A stretch of DNA of 20,948 bases, taken from the IMG/VR virus record IMGVR_UViG_3300000385_000031, positions 1 to 20,948 of that record, one strand, 5' to 3'. The stretch comes from a virus. Under the pieces are notes generated by a model that had not been told where the DNA came from, searched no databases, and saw nothing but the letters and a program-made list of their open reading frames with translations. The first letter of the stretch is position 1. Each line of letters begins with the position of its first letter. Shown in pieces: positions 1 through 5,053 of the stretch. The translations under genes were made by a program, and so were the position numbers.

Positions 1-243
1 GGGGTTGTCCTGCCACAGTGCACCAATAACGTAGCGGATCGGCCCGGATGGGTCGTCACGATACACCGCAGACAGTTCAATCAGGTCAGTGTCGTGGGCT
101 GTGATCTCCACATGGCCAAACGTCATGTTCCACCCGGCAAGATACCCCACGGCTTGGTGAAGGGCCTCGTAGCCCGTGACCTCCGCGATCTTGGTCTTCA
201 GGTCTGCATCCATGTTGAGGGTGATGGTCCGTGTTTCTGGCAT
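1..243 (-). CDS. Unknown leftward phage protein, C-terminus beyond window
   Basis: An open frame of 81 codons runs leftward from an ATG at 243 to the window edge with no stop, so the C-terminus is missing. It begins MPETRTITLNMDADLKTKIA and continues with a mixed helical/polar composition (residues W38, W77, several D/E). A GTGGAG Shine-Dalgarno-like stretch lies about 10 nt upstream of the ATG, and the 16-bp motif at 267-282 lies 23 nt upstream. Codon use matches the other leftward genes. I do not recognise a family. The position beside the putative origin and the leftward direction suggest an early, non-structural role, but that is inference. The reading frame itself is well supported. Confidence 0.7.
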   Translation of the reverse strand, partial: MPETRTITLNMDADLKTKIAEVTGYEALHQAVGYLAGWNMTFGHVEITAHDTDLIELSAVYRDDPSGPIRYVIGALWQDNP

Positions 244-266
244 GGTGGGGGTCTCCACTTTTCTTG

Positions 267-282
267 TGTTTACGTGTTGACA
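267..282. promoter_or_regulatory. 16-bp recurrent motif, site 1
   Basis: TGTTTACGTGTTGACA, identical to site 2. It is near-palindromic (TGTnnACnnGTnnACA) and lies 23 nt upstream of the leftward gene starting at 243. It also contains a perfect TTGACA for a rightward -35 box. It is probably an operator or a phage-specific promoter. Confidence 0.65.
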
Positions 283-305
283 GGTGGGGCGAACGGTTGT
301 AAGCT
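277..305 (+). promoter_or_regulatory. Putative rightward sigma70-type promoter
   Basis: TTGACA at 277-282 is followed by a 17-bp spacer and TAAGCT at 300-305. The -35 is perfect; the -10 keeps the three most conserved positions (T, A, final T). The -10 lies inside the left arm of the inverted repeat 296-323, so a protein bound there would block it. Predicted start is near 312, only a few bases before the terminator at 327-360. The same arrangement recurs at 737-765. Confidence 0.4.
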
Positions 306-323
306 GCGGAGGCAGCTTACAAC
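296..323. repeat. Perfect 12-bp inverted repeat, operator-like
   Basis: The left arm GTTGTAAGCTGC (296-307) and its exact reverse complement (312-323) flank the four bases GGAG. The arms resemble those of the palindrome at 756-781 (shared pattern GWTGTAASCTGC), and both begin exactly 13 bp after a copy of the 16-bp motif. It is probably the binding site of a dimeric regulator. As RNA it could also form a strong hairpin. Confidence 0.6.
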
Positions 324-326
324 AGA

Positions 327-360
327 GACCGGGCCGATTTGGTCCGGTTTTTTCGTTTTT
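327..360 (+). terminator. Rho-independent terminator, rightward
   Basis: The stem ACCGG (328-332) pairs with CCGGT (344-348) across an 11-nt loop and runs into TTTTT, CG, TTTTTT. No rightward gene precedes it. It would therefore end a very short transcript from the promoter at 277-305, or stop read-through toward the origin-like region. Confidence 0.55.
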
Positions 361-380
361 TGGGCGGGGACGCCACGGGT

Positions 381-697
381 ATGTAGACGCCAGGTGCTAA
401 ATAGACGTTGTAAATAGACAAAACTTGACTCTGTCTATTTAGGCTAAGCCATTGGAAATAAACATAAAATCGGCCTATGTAGACAAAAAGACGTTTCTCC
501 AGAGGATAGACTGGGTGGGTGGAGTGTGTGCTGAGCGCGGCGCGCTCGCGTCTCCCAATGCCAGGGGTAAACGCCAATCCCAATACACTCTTATTTAATG
601 TCTTTTTGTCTTTTTGTCTATTTACAAGGGTTTTAGTAAAGAAAAACAGTCACTTAAAAAAAGACAACCTAAATAGACGCCAAAACTGGCGTCTACA
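381..697. repeat. Iteron-like repeat cluster, candidate replication origin
   Basis: AT-rich non-coding DNA is filled with copies of a TAGAC-centred motif in both directions. TGTAGACGCCAG occurs at 382-393 and inverted at 686-697. CTAAATAGACG occurs at 397-407 and 669-679. TTGTAAATAGACAAAA occurs at 408-423, and TTTTGTCTATTTACAA inverted at 613-628. GTCTATTTAG is inverted at 433-442, and TGTAGACAAAAAGACG starts at 478. A GC-rich hairpin (GAGCGC 533-538 with GCGCTC 542-547) sits in the middle, and TAGACGCC/GGCGTCTA (674-681 and 688-695) form a hairpin at the right end. Clustered iterons, AT-rich flanks and roughly mirrored outer repeats fit an origin bound by an initiator. Control of a nearby promoter is the alternative. 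Confidence 0.5.
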
Positions 698-726
698 CCT
701 GCACTGGTTTTCTGGCGCTTTTGTGG

Positions 727-742
727 TGTTTACGTGTTGACA
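727..742. promoter_or_regulatory. 16-bp recurrent motif, site 2
   Basis: TGTTTACGTGTTGACA, identical to site 1. In the leftward direction it is followed not by a credible gene but by the iteron-like cluster. If it is a promoter, it would transcribe into the candidate origin. Confidence 0.65.
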
Positions 743-765
743 CCAGCCGCAAACAGATGTAACCT
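737..765 (+). promoter_or_regulatory. Putative rightward sigma70-type promoter
   Basis: TTGACA (737-742), a 17-bp spacer and TAACCT (760-765), the same geometry as at 277-305. The -10 again lies within a palindrome (756-781). A transcript from here would be antisense to the leftward gene at 804-1052. Confidence 0.35.
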
Positions 766-781
766 GCATGCAGGTTACATC
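756..781. repeat. 26-bp perfect palindrome, operator-like
   Basis: GATGTAACCTGCA (756-768) is followed directly by its exact reverse complement (769-781). Its arms match the inverted repeat at 296-323 in most positions, and it also starts 13 bp after a copy of the 16-bp motif. A regulator binding site is the simplest reading. Confidence 0.65.
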
Positions 782-803
782 CAGACAGGTAGGGAAGCGG
801 GAA

Positions 804-1052
804 TTACGGACGCGCAAGCGCGTCCACAGCCTGGGTCACGCAGTCGAACCGCGCCACGATATTACCACCCACCACATGGCACCATGATGAGTCGTGCTGC
901 TGGATTTCTACCCTATGCAGTTTGGCGCGTAGTTTGGTGGTGGCCACATGACCGCGCGTGGTGGCGCGGCGCAGCATGTCACGTGATGCAGTGCATGCCG
1001 GTTTACCTTTTGTCTTGGACGGGCGGTTTGGTGAGGCGAGGCAGCTATCCAT
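804..1052 (-). CDS. Small basic protein of unknown function
   Basis: This is an 82-residue leftward frame. I chose the ATG at 1052 because AAGGA lies about 9 nt upstream; a TTG at 1082 is also open but has no better site. The N-terminal half is rich in K, R, S and T; the C-terminal half (ending VDALARP) contains a W-C-H-V-V-G-G stretch that reads like a folded domain. The 16-bp motif (site 3) lies 67 nt upstream. The last codons and the stop lie in a hairpin (GGACGCGC at 808-815, complement at 818-825) that may slow or end transcription, although no T-run follows. I recognise no family. The gene is supported by its ribosome site and by the spacing of the regulatory motifs, but is less certain than its neighbours. 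Confidence 0.55.
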   Translation of the reverse strand: MDSCLASPNRPSKTKGKPACTASRDMLRRATTRGHVATTKLRAKLHRVEIQQHDSSWCHVVGGNIVARFDCVTQAVDALARP

Positions 1053-1119
1053 ATCCTGTTTCCTTCTGCTGAGTGGACACAATCAAACGCCCCACATGTG
1101 GCATGCAGGGCGCTCGGGG

Positions 1120-1135
1120 TATTCACGTGTTGGCA
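1120..1135. promoter_or_regulatory. 16-bp recurrent motif, site 3
   Basis: TATTCACGTGTTGGCA matches the consensus with a few changes and ends 2 bp before the stop codon of the leftward gene at 1138. It precedes the gene at 804-1052. A 10-bp palindrome, CCACATGTGG, lies between them at 1092-1101. Confidence 0.5.
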
Positions 1136-1137
1136 GA

Positions 1138-1746
1138 TTACTCGGCGGCAATGGCGAGGCGCGTCTGTTGTTTGGCGATCTCATTGCTCAGGGCGTCACG
1201 CAGGGCCATCATATAGGCCATGTTGTCGTGGCCAGCCTTAGCCGCAGTCTTGGCCAGACGTGGCGCGTCTTTCTCGGCTTTCTCGCGCGTCTCAGCCGCA
1301 GTCTTGGCCACGACTTCCTTGGGGCGCGTCACGGCTTTCAGCCAGCCCTTGAACGCATCACCCTTGCGGGTATGGCCCTCGGCCACGATGACACGCAGCG
1401 CGTCCCGCGCATCCGTGGGGTCGACGTAGTAATCCGCGTCGTCAGACAGTTCCATAGTATAGGCCACGCCCGACGCTTTCTTGGCGTCTTTCTTGAAGCG
1501 CAGGTCAGGCATGCAAGCCGCAAGGATTTTCTTCAATGGCGTGGCGTATTCCATGCGTTGCTTTTCGATGACAGGCACAAGGTCAGTCTTGAACCCATGC
1601 GTGACGGTCAGAAGGATAGACAGGTCCGTGCGGTTGCCTTGCTCAAACTGGTCCATCGCTTCCAAGACAGCAGGCAGAAAGCCCTTTTCTTGTTCGACAG
1701 CATTTTCAGCCCACAACATGACGGGGGATACATTGGTATTGGTCAT
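1138..1746 (-). CDS. Unknown leftward phage protein, charged and helical
   Basis: 202 residues from the ATG at 1746, chosen because AAAGGTG lies about 6 nt upstream; an in-frame GTG at 1755 overlaps that site and is less likely. The N-terminal half is mixed; residues about 45-85 contain a H-G-F-K ... P-L-K-K-I-L stretch. The C-terminal third is a long alanine-, lysine- and glutamate-rich segment (EVVAKTAAETREKAEKDAPR region, about residues 138-165) typical of a helix or coiled coil. There is no signal peptide or membrane segment. It is the first gene of the leftward unit, with the 16-bp motif (site 4) 141 nt and an inverted repeat 36 nt upstream. I do not recognise the family. An early role, for example in replication or takeover of the host, is only an inference from position. 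Confidence 0.8.
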   Translation of the reverse strand: MTNTNVSPVMLWAENAVEQEKGFLPAVLEAMDQFEQGNRTDLSILLTVTHGFKTDLVPVIEKQRMEYATPLKKILAACMPDLRFKKDAKKASGVAYTMELSDDADYYVDPTDARDALRVIVAEGHTRKGDAFKGWLKAVTRPKEVVAKTAAETREKAEKDAPRLAKTAAKAGHDNMAYMMALRDALSNEIAKQQTRLAIAAE

Positions 1747-1781
1747 TTGATACACCTTTGCTTAGTGAGATTGACGGTCAA

Positions 1782-1807
1782 TAATACGCACACACGTGTG
1801 CGCATTA
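1782..1807. repeat. 26-bp imperfect inverted repeat
   Basis: CGCACAC (1787-1793) and GTGTGCG (1796-1802) flank the bases AC; the repeat extends outward to TAAT and ATTA with one mismatched pair. A second short palindrome, ATTGACGGTCAAT, abuts it at 1770-1782. Both lie in the leader of the leftward gene at 1138-1746 and look like regulator sites. Confidence 0.45.
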
Positions 1808-1887
1808 CACGCCGCCAACGTGTCGCCAGCTCGCATGTCCAGATTTAAGGCTTTGCTTTCACACCGGCGCAGAACCATTGCCCACGT

Positions 1888-1903
1888 ATATCATGTGTTG
1901 GCA
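1888..1903. promoter_or_regulatory. 16-bp recurrent motif, site 4 (divergent copy)
   Basis: ATATCATGTGTTGGCA shares TCA-TGTGTTGGCA with site 3. It is the least conserved of the nine copies and lies 141 nt upstream of the first leftward gene. Confidence 0.4.
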
Positions 1904-2484
1904 CATCACGGATGACGCTGCGGGCACGTATAGATTCCGCGCGTCAATTATGTGAGTGCGATACACACTAGGCCCGTGGGGCTTCGCTTGTATTGGTTCT
2001 GTCGTGTCGTCTACGTGTCGGGGTCGTCCCGCCACCTTTTATTTACCTAGCGCCGCGCTCGCGCACGATACCGCGTCGGTGGCCATTCCAGCCAAGGCGC
2101 AGACACACTACGCCTACCTCATTTCCTATAGCCCGACGTCAAGCGGAGGCACTTGCCCTACAATACGCCAGCCGTATCCCATTGGTTAGGGAATTAAGCG
2201 CGCGCACTTCGAGGGATTATCGGACGGATTTGTCCTACCAACGCGGGAAAATATCAATGTCAAAGAGCGTCACACACGCGGGGGGAAAGACTGGACACTC
2301 GCGCGTCCCTATGCCTGACCACCTGATCAACTCGCTACACCAATGGCGCAGCGTAAACAGAGGGGGGGAGGGACCGATGGGGGTGGCCACCCCACCCAGC
2401 CCTTAGGCATCGCGTATAACCCAAACCAAATTTTGACCCTTTTTAAACACACAACACATTACACACTTAAAACCAGCCCAATCC
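1904..2484. other. Gene-poor control region between divergent units
   Basis: About 580 bases have no frame with a ribosome site or protein-like composition. Frames that stay open here are rich in R, P, T and S, as expected from non-coding GC-rich DNA. It contains a GGGGTGG/CCACCCC palindrome (2380-2393) and becomes AT-rich from about 2410. No tRNA-like cloverleaf was seen. It lies between leftward and rightward transcription and so probably holds control signals that I cannot name. Confidence 0.5.
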
Positions 2485-2513
2485 TTGACACACACCCCAC
2501 CAAACCATACGGT
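2485..2513 (+). promoter_or_regulatory. Putative sigma70-type promoter
   Basis: A perfect TTGACA (2485-2490), a 17-bp spacer and TACGGT (2508-2513) lie 27 nt upstream of the small membrane-protein gene at 2540. This is the most conventional promoter in front of the rightward unit. Confidence 0.5.
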
Positions 2514-2539
2514 CGCAGCCCCCAATTACAGGACACCCC

Positions 2540-2686
2540 ATGAACCTTGACCCAAAAAACCCGACCCTCGTGGTACTCGTAGCGGCCGCATGCCTTTTGG
2601 CGCTCTATTACATTGCCTCGCCATACCAGAACTGCGTACGCAGTGGCATTATGACCGGGATATGCCTTAAAAACACGAGCTGGTAG
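2540..2686 (+). CDS. Small single-span membrane protein
   Basis: 48 residues, beginning MNLDPKNPTLVVLV and ending LKNTSW. AGGA lies 6 nt before the ATG, and a TTGACA-type promoter lies upstream. Residues 9-26 form one hydrophobic membrane span (LVVLVAAACLLALYYIAS). A short polar tail follows with C32 and C42 and a conserved-looking Y-Q-N-C. It is the first gene of the rightward unit, ahead of the terminase genes. From memory, small proteins with a Y-x-N-C tail and a terminal SW are common in marine phages, but I know of no function. It could be an early membrane-acting peptide. A lone holin cannot be excluded, although the lysis genes lie far downstream. Confidence 0.7.
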   Translation: MNLDPKNPTLVVLVAAACLLALYYIASPYQNCVRSGIMTGICLKNTSW

Positions 2687-2700
2687 GGCCAGTCTGGCCC
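2686..2700. repeat. Short hairpin after the small membrane-protein gene
   Basis: GGGCCA and TGGCCC pair across a 3-nt loop, starting on the last base of the stop codon. No T-run follows, so it is a weak terminator at best. It may separate the small gene from the terminase unit or protect an RNA end. Confidence 0.4.
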
Positions 2701-2730
2701 TTACCAACACACTTCAGATTGACCAATATG

Positions 2731-2746
2731 TGTTTACGCGTTAGCT
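2731..2746 (+). promoter_or_regulatory. 16-bp recurrent motif, site 5
   Basis: TGTTTACGCGTTAGCT ends only 9 nt before the terminase small subunit ATG. At that distance it cannot be the -35 box of an ordinary promoter for a transcript containing that ATG. This favours an operator, or a phage promoter whose start site lies inside or just after the motif. Confidence 0.6.
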
Positions 2747-2755
2747 TATGAACCT

Positions 2756-3100
2756 ATGAGCAAAGTCGACAAAATCTCTGACCCGACCCGAGGCGACAAA
2801 CCCATCCTCTCCCGTGGCCAGCTGGAGATGATCGAGGAAGACCCCACCAAGGTGGAGGTCGTGGCACGCCTGATGGGTGCAGTGAATCTCGACAACCTAT
2901 TTCGGTTCATGCAGGGCCCGGACATCAACCCGATGGCCCGGATCGAGTTCCAGAAGCTCCTCAACAAGATGGGCAAGTTGGACCCGGAGAAAGAGGATGC
3001 CAACGCCGGTGGCGGCCCGCAGGTGGTGATCAACATCACTCGCGCCAAAGACGCCGAGGAAGGCGTTACGATCGAGGGTAAGGCAGTCTCTGATGCATGA
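2756..3100 (+). CDS. terS: Terminase small subunit (by position)
   Basis: 114 residues, directly upstream of the large terminase gene and overlapping it by 8 nt. Residues about 10-75 are helical and charged (LSRGQLEMIEEDP, then a FQKLLNKMG helix), as expected for DNA-recognition and oligomerisation regions of small terminases. The tail has a G-G-G-P-Q-V-V-I-N-I-T strand-like segment. No family motif proves the role; it rests on location and size. There is no Shine-Dalgarno sequence before the ATG at 2756. The 16-bp motif ends 9 nt upstream, and a three-codon frame (ATG AAC CTA TGA, 2748-2759) overlaps the start. The next in-frame ATG (codon 25) has no better signal. The protein would select phage DNA for packaging together with the large subunit. 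Confidence 0.65.
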   Translation: MSKVDKISDPTRGDKPILSRGQLEMIEEDPTKVEVVARLMGAVNLDNLFRFMQGPDINPMARIEFQKLLNKMGKLDPEKEDANAGGGPQVVINITRAKDAEEGVTIEGKAVSDA

Positions 3101-4502
3101 GATCAATTTCGAGGTCATCGAGAGCCTGGACGGGTTCTTTTACTCGGAGAAGTTCATCTCGCTGGCGATCGGCCCTGTGGGGTCTACGAAGACAACAGCT
3201 GGGATTATGAAAATCTTGCACCATGCGGCGCAGATGGCGCCGTGCAAGGATGGCGTCCGACGATCTCGGTGCATCTGGGTGCGCAACACGCGCGAGCAGC
3301 TGCGCGACACGAGTATTCCTGACTTCCTGAAGTGGATTCCCAACGGGGTCATGGGGACGTTCCTGAAAACCGAGTACAAGTTCATCATCAAGGTGGGTGA
3401 TATTGAGTGCGAGGTGCTGTTCCGCGGCCTGGACGACCAGAACGACGTGCGTCGACTGCTGTCTTTGCAGGCGAGTTTTATCATCTTCGACGAGTTTCGC
3501 GAGATTCACCCAGACATCTACAACGCCGCCCAGGGCCGTGTGGGTCGATACCCGGACAAGATGATGAACGGGGTTGGATGTAAGACCGACGACGGGCGCA
3601 TGAACGCCCACTTGTGGGGTATGACCAACCCGCCGGACCAGGATACTTTCTGGGAAGATTTGATCTCGAACCCACCGGACAACGTACACATCACGATCCA
3701 GCCGTCTGGTCTCAGCCCTGAGGCCGATTGGACGAAGTTCCTGCCTGATGATTATTACGACAACCTGGCGCAGGGTAAGACCGAGGACTGGATCGACGTC
3801 TACATCCACGCGAAATTCGGCAAATCACTGTCTGGGCAGCCTGTGTTCAAGTCGTTTGACCGGTCTGCGCATGTCGCCAAGCATGAGATCACCCCGATGT
3901 TTTCCCAAGCCCCCCTGATAATTGGGGTGGATGCAGGGCTTACGCCGGCCGCGGTGATCGGACAGCAGGGGTACGATGGCCGCCTTGTGGTCTACGACAG
4001 CCTGATTTCTGAGGATATGGGCGCGTTACGGTTCATCCAGGAGCGTTTGAAGCCTCTGTTGACGAACAAGTTCCCTGGGCGCCAGGCCATGGTGGTGATT
4101 GATCCCGCGGCGTTCCAGCGCGTCCAGACAGATGAGCGGACGGTGGCTGACATCTACAAAAACGAGGGGTTTTTGGTCAAACCGGCGCGGACGAACTCGA
4201 TCGCTGCGCGGATCGCGGCTGTGGAGAAGTACCTGACCCGCGTGGTTGACGGGAAATACGGCCTGATCGTGGACCCCGAGCACGCGAACTCGTTGGTGCA
4301 GGCCCTGGCGGGGAAGTACCGGTATAAGATCAACACGAAGGGTGTGAAGGACGAAAAGCCGGAGAAGAGCCACCCCTGGTCGGACATATCGGACGCCTTC
4401 CAGTACCTGTGCCTGCATGCAGATGGCGGTGAGGTGTTCGGTGGGAGTGTTGGCGAAGAGCGCCGCGAAGTGCGCAGAGTGTCTGCCGGAGGGTGGACGT
4501 AG
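3093..4502 (+). CDS. terL: Terminase large subunit
   Basis: 469 residues, the packaging motor ATPase and headful/cutting nuclease. The N-terminal ATPase has a Walker A at 27-34 (GPVGSTKT; T32 stands where the canonical motif has glycine) and a Walker B at 129-134 (FIIFDE, catalytic E134). The C-terminal RNase-H-like nuclease shows three acidic motifs: GVDAG (D280), VVIDPA (D337) and SDISDAFQY (D431, D434). Length and motif order match phage large terminases. The start ATG at 3093 lies within the end of the small-subunit gene, so the two are translationally coupled. It works at the portal (5054-7087) to translocate DNA into the prohead. The identification is secure; the subfamily is not assigned. 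Confidence 0.95.
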   Translation: MHEINFEVIESLDGFFYSEKFISLAIGPVGSTKTTAGIMKILHHAAQMAPCKDGVRRSRCIWVRNTREQLRDTSIPDFLKWIPNGVMGTFLKTEYKFIIKVGDIECEVLFRGLDDQNDVRRLLSLQASFIIFDEFREIHPDIYNAAQGRVGRYPDKMMNGVGCKTDDGRMNAHLWGMTNPPDQDTFWEDLISNPPDNVHITIQPSGLSPEADWTKFLPDDYYDNLAQGKTEDWIDVYIHAKFGKSLSGQPVFKSFDRSAHVAKHEITPMFSQAPLIIGVDAGLTPAAVIGQQGYDGRLVVYDSLISEDMGALRFIQERLKPLLTNKFPGRQAMVVIDPAAFQRVQTDERTVADIYKNEGFLVKPARTNSIAARIAAVEKYLTRVVDGKYGLIVDPEHANSLVQALAGKYRYKINTKGVKDEKPEKSHPWSDISDAFQYLCLHADGGEVFGGSVGEERREVRRVSAGGWT

Positions 4503-4514
4503 AAAGGGGATCAC

Positions 4515-4778
4515 ATGGCTAAAACAGATGCACGCCTGAAAAACGCCGGTGTCAGCGGGTATAACAAGCCCAAGCGGACGCCGAACCACCCCACGAAGTC
4601 ACATGTCGTCGTGGCGAAAGAGGGGGACAAAGTGAAGACTATTCGTTTCGGCCAGCAGGGTGTCAAGGGATCGCCTGATGGCTCGAAGCGGAACAAGGCC
4701 TTCAAAGCGCGCCACGCGAAGAACATCAAGAAGGGCAAGATGTCGGCGGCATACTGGGCGGATCGCGTGAAGTGGTGA
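4515..4778 (+). CDS. Small basic conserved phage protein (DUF6321-like)
   Basis: 87 residues with AAAGGGG 8 nt before the ATG. It is very rich in lysine and arginine, with the blocks NKPKRTPNHPTKSH (17-30), IRFGQQG (43-49) and FKARHAKNIKKGKMSAAYW (63-81). This pattern is familiar from small proteins in many marine phages, and I believe it corresponds to the family called DUF6321/DUF5872; the name is from memory. There are no membrane spans or cysteines. It lies between the large terminase and portal genes, suggesting a role in DNA packaging or as a nucleic-acid-binding virion protein. No function is established that I know of. Confidence 0.85.
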   Translation: MAKTDARLKNAGVSGYNKPKRTPNHPTKSHVVVAKEGDKVKTIRFGQQGVKGSPDGSKRNKAFKARHAKNIKKGKMSAAYWADRVKW

Positions 4779-4809
4779 ACACCGCCAGCGGTAAGAAAAG
4801 GACATAGAT

Positions 4810-4926
4810 ATGGCTTACGGCAAAAAGACAACGAAAAAAGCGTTCAAACCCTGCAGTGGGTGCCCGACGCCGGCGAAGTGTAAGGCGGCCGGCAAGTGCC
4901 TGAAGAAAAAAGCGCGCCGTAAATAA
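4810..4926 (+). CDS. Tiny cysteine-motif basic protein
   Basis: 38 residues, MAYGKKTTKKAFKPCSGCPT onward, with AAGGA 8 nt before the ATG. Four cysteines are spaced C15-x2-C18-x5-C24-x5-C30, flanked by lysine/arginine-rich ends. That could be a small metal-binding knuckle or a disulfide-stabilised peptide. It lies 31 nt after the other basic small protein and shares its lysine richness. I recall similar P-C-x-G-C-P peptides next to terminase/portal genes in marine phages, without known function. Codon use and the ribosome site make it a real gene despite its size. Confidence 0.75.
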   Translation: MAYGKKTTKKAFKPCSGCPTPAKCKAAGKCLKKKARRK

Positions 4927-4958
4927 AGACTGCCGTGTTTGCCCCTGCGGTGCGCGGC

Positions 4959-4988
4959 TGACCCCTGACTCTAACGGGTTGGGGGTCA
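4959..4988 (+). terminator. Possible weak terminator
   Basis: TGACCCC (4959-4965) and GGGGTCA (4982-4988) can pair across a 16-nt loop, followed by AATTTGTTG. The T content is poor, so termination would be partial. It lies between the small-gene pair and the promoter-like motif of the portal gene, a sensible place for attenuation. Confidence 0.3.
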
Positions 4989-4991
4989 ATT

Positions 4992-5007
4992 TGTTGACGT
5001 GTAAGCA
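4992..5007 (+). promoter_or_regulatory. 16-bp recurrent motif, site 6
   Basis: TGTTGACGTGTAAGCA, followed by TATAACGG, 46 nt before the portal start. It could also be read as TTGACG with a 17-bp spacer to TACTGT (5018-5023). A separate 12-bp perfect palindrome, TGTGACGTCACA, follows at 5028-5039. Confidence 0.65.
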
Positions 5008-5053
5008 TATAACGGCTACTGTGCTTTTGTGACGTCACATAAGAGATAGTGCT

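Noticed and set aside
94-417. Rightward 107-residue open frame
   Set aside because: It crosses the leftward gene, its promoter region, the inverted repeat and a terminator; it is a chance frame.
317-583. Leftward 88-residue open frame
   Set aside because: It starts at TTG without a ribosome site, lies across the iteron-like repeats and terminator, and has no protein-like pattern.
381-697. CRISPR array
   Set aside because: Repeats are short, irregularly spaced and in both orientations, with no uniform spacers.
958-1848. Rightward 296-residue open frame
   Set aside because: It is antisense to two leftward genes and rich in H, R, L and G as expected of a GC-rich shadow frame.
1860-2400. tRNA gene
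   Set aside because: No T-loop GTTCRANNC with matching acceptor and anticodon stems could be found.
1956-2543. Rightward frames in the control region (1956-2189, 1993-2406, 2343-2543)
   Set aside because: Compositions rich in R, P, T and S, no ribosome sites and mutual overlap point to non-coding DNA.
3066-3809. Leftward 247-residue frame across the terminase genes
   Set aside because: It is antisense to the terminase motifs; long shadow frames are usual at this GC content.
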